Position numbers and translations under genes: made by a program. DNA of 64,000 bases from Micromussa lordhowensis (taxonomy: Eukaryota > Cnidaria > Anthozoa > Scleractinia > Lobophylliidae): contig OZ026608.1 of assembly GCA_964020085.1 (NCBI GenBank), positions 19,874,623-19,938,622 on the forward strand, in the 5' to 3' direction. The notes under the pieces are model-generated. The model saw only the letters and a program-made list of their open reading frames with translations, made no database searches and was not told the origin of the DNA. Of the stretch, positions 56,501 through 64,000 are shown piece after piece. How positions within the stretch are numbered: position 1 is the stretch's first letter; each line of letters starts with the position of its first letter.

Positions 56501-59500
56501 GGTTAAATCACAATGGAGTCTTGCTGGGCTTGGCTACTTATTCAATTTCCTACGGCTCTTCAAGTTTTCCTGTGTCACGAGGTAAAACTGTCTGCACAAA
56601 TTTACGTTTTATGTTTCATGTCCATGATTAAACTGCCTATGTTCTGTGTAGATTATTATTTTTTAATTTCATCCAGCTTGCTGATTATCGTGAATAGTTA
56701 TAGTGAATTATCATGAATTATCGTTAATTAGTTTACTATCCAAGGGTTTAGCCTGCGTCGAGGGCATTCCTGCATACAAATGAAGAGCGCTTTCTGGTCA
56801 CGTGACCATGAAAATTTGACGAGATAAAGTGTTTCCTCGCATTATTGGATACTCCTAAAACAGTATAAACCATACTAGCAGGTTTAAAATTAAAGATAAT
56901 TTCCAGTTTGTACTGCGCAGTCTCAGCACCCTAATATTTATAAACATTGTTAGTTCCCACTCGATGGAATGTGAATCAATGTTATTCGTTATGAACCACA
57001 TACCTTATCTTTGAGGCCTTTCAAATTCTTTTTCCAATAGGTTCATTGATTTTTTTATGATTTTTACAGCTGTGAAATATGTCACTATCAACAGAATGTG
57101 CCACAGCATTACTATCTTTTAGATACCCTAGTTATGATTTTTACAGCTGTGAAGTTGTTTCATGAAGTGATATGAAAAAGAAGGAAGCATAAAGCTTCGA
57201 CCTCTTTGCATCCATAATGGCAGTTGTTTTGAAACTTTGAATTTACTTCGTGTAAGTAGTTGCAAAACGTTTACATTTTGTGTTGTCCATACATGTACAT
57301 GGAACAAAACAAAAAACGCAAACGAACTCTCGAGAGTGTGCAGTATGGACTGGAAATAATCTTTAAACTAAAATCTATATTTATAATAATAAAATCTAAT
57401 TTAAGTTTAAGAACACTTTACAGAAAAGTAAATATTAAATAAAAAATAAATAAGTAATTAATAAATTAATGAATGAATAAATAAATAGATAGATATTGTT
57501 CAAGTATTAAGTAATTGTAAAATTGCATGACAGGTCAGGTGACATTCATGTTTTATTGAACGCACATATTTTGCTTTGTAGGACCACTGGTCTGTACACG
57601 AAGACTCTTGCACGAGTTATCTACCGTGATATCACTCGTTTTAGCGTCGTTTTTGTGATCGTGTTTATTGGGTTCGCTGGCGCGATGTACATGGCGCTGA
57701 AAGCTACAGATTCACAGGAACTGTTCAGGTAAAGTTTTTCATTTATTAAAGTTCAAAATTTGACGTGCGCCTAGGGCAGTTTTCTGAATGTCGCAAAACT
57801 GCACTAAAATAATCGAATTTGGCTGACACAGTAAGGTCAATATTTACCTCCTGCAAGGCATAAGCTACGGAGACATCAATGATCATCGCAGTGATATACA
57901 TAACTTAAGCAGCTGTTAAATTAAGCCTGAAAAAAAGGTCAGGTTTGAGCGGGATTCGAACTTCATTCAAGTCAGACCTTTTTCAGACTTTAATTCACAG
58001 CTGCAGTTGTGTATATAACTGCAATGATCATTGATGTCTTCATATCTTGCTAAGCAGTTCAAATATATGATCTTTCTTATATTCACTTGCACAAGGCATA
58101 AGCGCTGGCAATGATATGTTGATGCAGCAGTTTCTCCACGTTGCTGCCCAGTGAATATCGATAACTTATTAATGAATTCCTATACTGCTTATGTTTCCTT
58201 ATTTTCAGAAATTACGCGTGGGTAATGGTAGCTGCCGTCAGAGCTCTTGTTGAGCAACAACCTGTTGAGGAAGATTATTCAAAGTTCAAGTAAACATCTT
58301 TCTCTTTCTTTAAGTCTACAGTTTCTTTTAAACTTCATTAAGAGAGCATGAAGAGTATGTTAGTAAATCCTCCATATCGACCTTATTCTCAATATAGTCC
58401 CTCTACCTATATTAACTCTCGCATCCTTCATCCTTCCTTTTTGTCATATATTACTTCTTAGTATAAGAACGATGTACTTATCTTAATGTATAAAGTGAAA
58501 AGTGGATTAACACCCAAGTGTTTAACGGATATATTCCAAGTCAACTGTGACGGGGAAAGAAGCGCTATCAGGTACTTAGGGTCACTGCTATGGACGAAGC
58601 TAACTAAACAGGAAAGGACCATCAAATCTTTGTTAGCTTTTAGAACCATGATATCTCAGCTGTGTTAGAGGGATGTGAGAGGAATTGTAAATTATGCTCA
58701 ACTTAGTTGTATATGAAATATATATTGTAAATAATTTGGTACCTTAGGTAGTTTTAAGAATTTTTTTTTAAGTTTTAATTTTTTAAAAAAATTGTTAATA
58801 ATAGTATATTTTATCTGTGTCCCCAATCAGTGCTGTTGGCGCTAGAACAACCAGACACTTTAGTAAAGGATGCGTACGTATATAGTGAAAACGACCTCTC
58901 GACCATACTAGAAAGAAATCTGGAAAACCCATACCATCTCTTAGTACGTGCAAGTGCTTGTTGTGTGCGCTCGCTTATTACGCGAAAATTGTGCGCAGTA
59001 GGGATGCGCAATACCGAAAAAATGTCTGGAAAGTCCATACCATTTCATCTCATTTTCCAAATTTTAACATCTGGTCTCATGGACACTTTCAAATGTCGTT
59101 TTCTGAGACTAAATTTAAATTTTATTTTATGTTTTTTTTAAATTGACTTATTGTAATTTTCTTATTCGGGTTCCGTTCTTTTTGGGCTTGAGGCTGAAAG
59201 ACTGATGGTCGAATACCACGACAACCAGGATCTCCAAGGTTTTTGGCGCTAATTCTTCGAGTAACCCATGAAGTCCCTTTAAGGTCAGCACACACTAGAG
59301 GACATGTTGTGGGAACATGAAGCGTGTGCATGTTGCAGTGTTGACATGCCCGTTTTTTGCGAAAAAGAAGTTCTGTTGCGGGAACATCTGAATTTTGACA
59401 TCGCAACATGTTGCATGAAATTCAGCTGGTTTGAATTCGTGAGTCACGAAGCAGGGACAAAATGACCTCAATGTTCAATTTTCGTACTCTCCCTGCAACA

Positions 59501-62500
59501 TACGTCCTATGCGTACACACGAAGGGGCTTGTCCCCGCCTCACCTCCCCACAACATGACCCTCTGGTGTGTTTACCGACATTTTCTTTTTCACCACTAAA
59601 TCCCACTAAACCTATTTTTGTTTTGTTTTCCTGTTAGCTGGCTGGCTATCCTTATTCTTCTTGCGTACATGGCGATGGTGGTTGTAATTCTCCTTAACAT
59701 TCTGATCGCTCAGTTGAGTGACACTTACAGTGAAGCGAAGAAAACTGCCAAGCACCAGTACGCCATTGACACCATGTTGATTGTCACTCGACTGGAATAC
59801 AGCAGACGTGCAAGATGGGTACGTACTACAGTTTTGTCTCAGAACAGGGGGGTGGGGAATTGGAGTGGGGTATAGCTGTTTTTAGTCGGGATGGGAAATG
59901 ACTGGGACAATGTTAAACCATGGTTGGCTTGGGTATGGTTGCGCATGGTTGGCGCTAGTATGTGGACTTTATGGCTTCACAAGTTGAATCATGATTGAGG
60001 CATGACTGGCACACGGGCGGAGTTTTATTTGGACACGGATATGTTTTTGTGCGGTCATTTTCGTGCCGAAGGAGGGTGTATACTTTGTTCTCCTGTGTTA
60101 AATGTCTTCTTTAAAAACCATCATTTGCCAATTTCTGTTGATGTTTTACGTTTTCCTTTGTTTTCAGAATTTAAGGGTCAAGTATTACTCGAAGGGTGAC
60201 TGGATCAGTGAGGAAGATTTAGCAAAAGGTATCAATACTAAACACTAGAAAGTACCAGTAGCGACTTCAGTTTAACAAATTGACGTCAGTTTTCCATGCG
60301 TCTGGCTTGTTATTGATCACGAATTGCGTCATAACATTGTCAAAGTAGCTGTGTAGCTCTGCGCATCGCATGAATTGTCAATCCATGTGTCTGTTCGCTT
60401 ATTGACAATGAAACTTACTCCATGAGCGCGCGAGATTTTCTACAGTTATTGTAAAATATTTCTTTTTTTTCTGATGAATGATTTGTTTACAAAGTTTATG
60501 CTCACGCGATGTTTGACGGGATTTGTTGTTATTTACAGAAATGTTAGAACACACGGACGACAAACAACCCTGGGAGACAATAGAAGACAAACTAACAGAC
60601 ATCAGGTGAACAGGGTGTTTGGATGTTTCAGCATCTTGCTAAAAAAAAACAGAAAAGTGAAAAATGGTTAAGCTAAAGACGGGAATATCGAATACGTTCT
60701 GTAGAAGAGTTCAAGACCATTTTCGTATTTTCAGTATTGGACTGGAACTAGCTTGGAATTGAGGCTAAGGCCGGGAGTGTTTTCAAATGCAAATGTCGCT
60801 AATCTCTTTTTAATGATATTCCGTCACTTGAGCCTCCATTGCACGCTATGAGTGAAGTTTCAGTCCCAATACTGAGAATACGAATAAAGCCAGTTGGCGA
60901 AGCTCGTCAGAAAAAGCTACTACCGTAATTCATTTTGATTACCAGCCGTACGTGGTCTTGAGGTGTTGACAAGCATGCGTGGTCAATTATTTTAGACCTT
61001 CTTACAGTTAGTATCCTATCTCCCTCGGAGTTTCCTGTTCGTGACATTGCTGTTCGTTTCCAAACTGGTTAGCACTACAGTCTCCTCTGATAGTTATTGA
61101 TGCCTTCGAAAACCAATATTTTTGCAGGCTAGTTCGTAGGGGTACTACAATTTTGTTCTTGAATTAATCCTTCTCTGTACGTTTTATAATACATTTAAGT
61201 ACGTGTTTTTGTTGCTACAATGATTGGCTTCTGTTTTTCTATGCTAGGATGATTATGAGGAAGGTGGTCAGAAAAGGAAAAGATAAAGAGCCTTGGGACT
61301 CAGTGGATGAAAAGTTGACTTACTTAACGTGAGTAAATATGTTACAGTGAAAACCCGTGTGTAAAAAGTAGAACCTACATTTTGTGAAGTCTGGAAAAAT
61401 AGGTTCTTGTATTTTGGGGTAGTTCTCGGCAATTTAGGCTAAGTAGGTTCTTAATTAGGTTTTATAATAAGGTTCATAATTTCTATGAAGGAGAAACTGT
61501 CGTTGACTACCGGAAAAAATAAATAAATTTGGAGTTGGTCCTTGTATTTATTCACAGCTATGGATGTGCAATCTCAAAGTCACACTCCATTGTTAGAATT
61601 TTGATCATAATTTAACTGTAACCCAGATATAAGAAACTGTTTGATCTTGCTTGGCTAAACTGGTTCTTATATTTTTTAAGTATTAAGATGGCAAATTTCT
61701 GCCAGCAGGTTCTTAAACCACTAGGCTCTTACACGCGGGTTTTCACTGTAACTTGGTCGCAAATGCATTATTTTTTCTCAATTTCCTTTCTTCCTCCCCC
61801 TTAAGTTTGGCCGAAAGAAGAGGTATCTAGGGCCATAAAATTCTGTTCAAAACCAGTACTTTTCTGATATGCCCATCTTTGCGAGAAACATATCTGCGCC
61901 CGCAGCACGAGCTGCGGTCAAAACCGATCTGTCCTACCGAAACGACGGGATAATAGTGTTTTCTGCACAAGTAACACAACTAAAGACAATGTTAATGTTG
62001 CTTTGGCCTCTTCTAATAGTTAACTTGAGAATTCTGGGTTTAATTTGATGAGCAACAACATATTTTGTTCAGAATAACACAACTATTATCCTACCTGGCG
62101 ACACTCGACAAACTACGAGCGACTTGTCTGCTGTTGGTGCCAAATTAGAAGCCTGAAGACACAAAATGTTTCATAATTTTCACTTTTTATTTAAGAAATA
62201 GAAAACATGTGCCGTGTTTCTATCGAATTATAGAAACATGAGTGAAAGTTTGGGAGAACAAGAAATGCTGTGGGAACACGAGCCACAGTTCCCACAGCAT
62301 TTTGAGTTCTCCCAAACTTTCACGAGTGTTTCTATAACTCGATGGGAACACGGAGAACATGTTTTCTATTTCTTTTAGAAAATACCGCGACGAAGAAAAA
62401 GAAAGACGACTTGTTTACATCGATCATCAAAATGTAAAATCTCTTTGTTCGCGCCATCATTGCGTCAACAGCTCGTGCTAGTTCTGTGTTTCTATTGAGT

Positions 62501-63128
62501 TTTAATATAAATCTACTAGCGTTCTATCGCGAATGCTGTCCTCTGATTGGCTACGCTACTCACTATCTATTCTGTGATAGTTAGTGAGTAGCGTGCTAGT
62601 GTGCACTTGTTAACAAAATGACGGCCGCTTCTTAGCGTTTTCGAAGTGTCTGTGAAGAGCATTTAGACAAACGTTTGAGCGAATAGTAGATTTATACTAA
62701 AACAATTAGATTATTCGCTCTCGATTTCTATGCGTGATAGTTGACTCGGGCTGCACCCTCGTCAACTATCACGCGATAGAAATCTCGAGCTCATAATCTA
62801 ATTGTTTAATAGAAACACGGTTTTAAACCAATCGGCGTGCGTATTTGCTTTGGGTTATTTTCTAAAATCAATTATTGAATTCCTTTTCGTGAATATTTGA
62901 TGCCATTTCCAGTGAGAAAATTTGCCCGACTTTAATGCTTTTCTTGTTAATCAAGACAGTAGAGTTTTTCCCGCCCACCGAATCCTGATTGGTCAATTCA
63001 AATTTCATGCGCGCCAGCCGTATGCGAGGCTGAAAACACTATAGAGCAAGGATGTAACATTTGTGCTTACTTTTCTTTGTAGAACTATTATTGAGAAACT
63101 TCCTGAATCCAACGTTGATACGCAGTAA
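50561..63128 (+). CDS. TRP-family cation channel, 15 exons, 704 residues
   Basis: Exons: 50561-50695, 51137-51313, 52628-52914, 53639-53750, 54366-54674, 54936-55009, 56024-56206, 56408-56581, 57582-57728, 58209-58289, 59638-59818, 60168-60228, 60539-60605, 61248-61328, 63083-63128. All have GT/AG borders, every phase fits, and the sum is exactly 705 codons. The cytosolic N-terminus (about 1-355) has one clear ankyrin-like repeat (PTLLHLAAEQNF). S1 (about 361-385) to S6 follow: S2 with IFTIIFLMFYFFEE, S3 DPYNYFDWLGL, S4 YLFNFLRLFKF, S4-S5 linker, S5 VVFVIVFIGFAG, pore helix near 533-556 (NYAWVMVAAVRALVEQQPVE), and S6 ending VVVILLNILIAQLSDTYSEA, typical of TRP channels. The tail repeats a short acidic motif twice. 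Expected role: plasma-membrane calcium-permeable sensory channel. Subfamily is uncertain: the S6 is closest to invertebrate ankyrin-TRP types, without the TRPV pore signature. AATAAA occurs at 63519-63524. Confidence 0.92.
51346..51632 (-). mobile_element. Full-length tRNA-derived SINE in TRP intron 2
   Basis: Inverted copy of the 30583-30872 family. On the minus strand the tRNA-like head (box A around 51610, box B around 51575) precedes the 'acaaatgggtactggcc' body and the 3' end 'ggcccacttggttcgtatg'-type sequence. It starts about 30 bp after the exon 2 donor. Confidence 0.82.
51917..52549. mobile_element. Foldback element in TRP intron 2 (family G, copy 1)
   Basis: Terminal inverted repeats: left 'ttaaagatgattttcagtcc', right 'ggactggaaatcatatttaa'. 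Shares ends and internal wording with 56883-57368. It ends about 80 bp before exon 3. Confidence 0.78.
53060..53540. repeat. Possible LINE-related relic in TRP intron 3
   Basis: Begins with AATAATAATAATTATAATAA and continues with a few hundred bp without coding capacity, as at 27340-27700. Suggests a reverse-oriented LINE tail, but no protein remnant is visible. Confidence 0.3.
55020..56023. other. TRP intron 6, no further gene
   Basis: About 1 kb of intron. A 30-bp palindrome ('agtgctcttatagtcactat' and complement) lies near 55733-55765. No exon is seen. Confidence 0.5.
56883..57368. mobile_element. Foldback element in TRP intron 8 (family G, copy 2)
   Basis: Same ends as 51917-52549 ('taaagataatttccagt' and 'actggaaataatcttta'). 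It carries an internal duplication of 'atgatttttacagctgtgaa' about 75 bp apart. Same orientation as copy 1. Confidence 0.75.
58441..58780 (+). pseudogene. LINE reverse transcriptase C-terminal remnant in TRP intron 10
   Basis: The frame at 58486-58668 reads MYKVKSGLTPKCLTDIF, then after a visible deletion RYLGSLLWTKLTKQE and KSLLAFRTMISQ. This is the well-known C-terminal end of non-LTR retrotransposon (jockey/CR1/RTE-like) polyproteins in animals. Upstream codons contain stops, so it is a 5'-truncated, internally deleted dead copy in the same orientation as the host gene. Confidence 0.72.
59280..59528. mobile_element. MITE-like element in TRP intron 10
   Basis: Left end 'cacacactagaggacatgtt' pairs imperfectly with a right end 'caacatacgtcctatgcgt'. 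The body is rich in 'ttgcgggaacat'/'atgttgcag' types, resembling 36170-36602. Confidence 0.5.
60270..60456. mobile_element. Foldback element, family A (copy 3, decayed)
   Basis: Starts 'aattgacgtcagttttcca' and ends 'gagcgcgcgagattttctac' like copies at 3358 and 10548, but lacks the second half of the hairpin. It occupies most of TRP intron 12. Confidence 0.68.
62192..62377. mobile_element. Foldback element in TRP intron 14
   Basis: Outer ends 'aagaaatagaaaacatgt' and complement 'acatgttttctatttctt'; inner arms 'aaagtttgggagaac' and complement. Centre near 62282. No coding frame. Confidence 0.75.
62484..62821. mobile_element. Foldback element in TRP intron 14, second
   Basis: Ends 'gtgtttctattgagtttta' and 'taatagaaacacgg' are inverted. 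Inside are two hairpins: 'gctacgctactcactat' with its complement near 62590, and 'gatagttgac' arms around 62735-62775. Confidence 0.7.
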
Positions 63129-64000
63129 ATGTACCATGTCCCATAATGCAACAGGAACTTCTCATCGGAGTGACGTCATGTCCTGGTGAAGCTCATACCC
63201 AGTCTTTTTACCGTTTCCCGCCAAAGCAAAGAGCAACCTCAGCTTAGTTAAAAGAAGCAAGGTCGCGATATGTGAAGTAGTTTTTGTGTGTCCAGATTTC
63301 TTTTAAATCGAAGTTATGATAGAACAACACTTAAGAAAAAACAGGAGATTGAACAGGGGCTTGGACGGTTTAAGACTGGGTATGATTGAGTTGGTTTACA
63401 TCGACAAAGCTGTAAAATTTAGAATTTATCAGAATTAAGCGCAAGATGTTGCTACCACCTTAAATTCTGGAGTCAACAAATATAAGCCTAAAGCGCATCA
63501 TTTGAATGCGTTAAGGAAAATAAACATTGACATCAACAGCGGGTGTTTTGGAAATAATGTTGAATTTATATTTCATGAAGTAACGAACGTGTGTATTTCC
63601 TTAACCCAAAGTGCTTCGAATAAGTTTTATTTTTACCTATGTTAGTCACGTGATATTTCAGATAATAGTTTCAGGTATATTTAACAATTATTCCATGAGC
63701 GCGCGTATAAGGTCAAACGCAGGTATAATGGCTGGTAACCGAGATCTAGTGAACCAATCAGAAAGCTAGAATTGCATTATCCGAGGTTGAGAATTTAATA
63801 ATAAGGAATATTCCCCAATAATTAAAAAGGAAATTGGTCGTAAATAAAAAGATAAATTCTCGCAACTGGTACTATAAGAATTGTATGTAAACCAGTAAAG
63901 AGAACATGTATGTTGTAACAGGAAATAACGAGGCATCTGCACTTGAAATTGTTAGTTGTAAAGCATGCCTGCTCTTATATATATGAAAGCGGTATAAAAT
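63129..64000. other. TRP channel 3' flank
   Basis: Contains the expected 3' UTR with AATAAA at 63519-63524. Beyond it I see no gene or clear repeat before the window ends. Confidence 0.4.

Noticed and set aside
1..64000. CRISPR arrays, bacterial operons, phage or integron structures
   Set aside because: The window is clearly eukaryotic; tandem repeats seen are minisatellites without CRISPR spacing or cas genes.

Overview
The window is animal nuclear DNA, most likely from an anthozoan cnidarian and probably a stony coral. Genes have short coding exons with GT/AG introns, the DNA is AT-rich, and introns and spacers are full of short foldback (MITE-like) elements and tRNA-derived SINEs. The homologues are metazoan (Wntless, DMRT, THAP, TRP channel, lipoxygenase). 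The species call is inference; no search was run.

Left end, 1-9 kb: a DM-domain (DMRT) first exon on the minus strand, whose remaining exons lie left of the window or are unrecognised; an orphan last-exon-like piece with a SHOCT-type motif; a minus-strand orphan seven-helix membrane protein; and a two-exon plus-strand THAP-domain gene whose zinc-binding His is replaced by Phe. MITEs follow, one of them split by a SINE with a 14-bp target duplication.

9-22 kb, minus strand: a complete 13-exon Wntless (WLS/Evi) gene, the carrier that takes lipidated Wnt to the cell surface. Every junction fits except one extra base in exon 3, which breaks the frame. Its introns hold two minisatellites and a young, near-perfect palindrome 12 bp from the exon 3 donor.

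24-39 kb, minus strand: a single-exon TIR/SEFIR-like protein, then a roughly 12-exon lipoxygenase with a signal peptide, all four His/Asn iron-ligand positions, and Thr instead of the usual C-terminal Ile. One short exon of this gene is uncertain.

39-48.6 kb is gene-poor and repeat-rich, with one possible PB1-like fragment. At 48.8 kb on the plus strand lies a second small TIR/SEFIR-like protein with an N-myristoylation-type start. It is followed 1.3 kb downstream by a complete 15-exon, 704-residue TRP-family channel (50.6-63.1 kb), whose C-terminal tail carries two copies of a short acidic motif on separate exons.

The genes do not form one pathway. The most suggestive pairing is the two small TIR/SEFIR-like proteins, which look like stand-alone immune-signalling adaptors.
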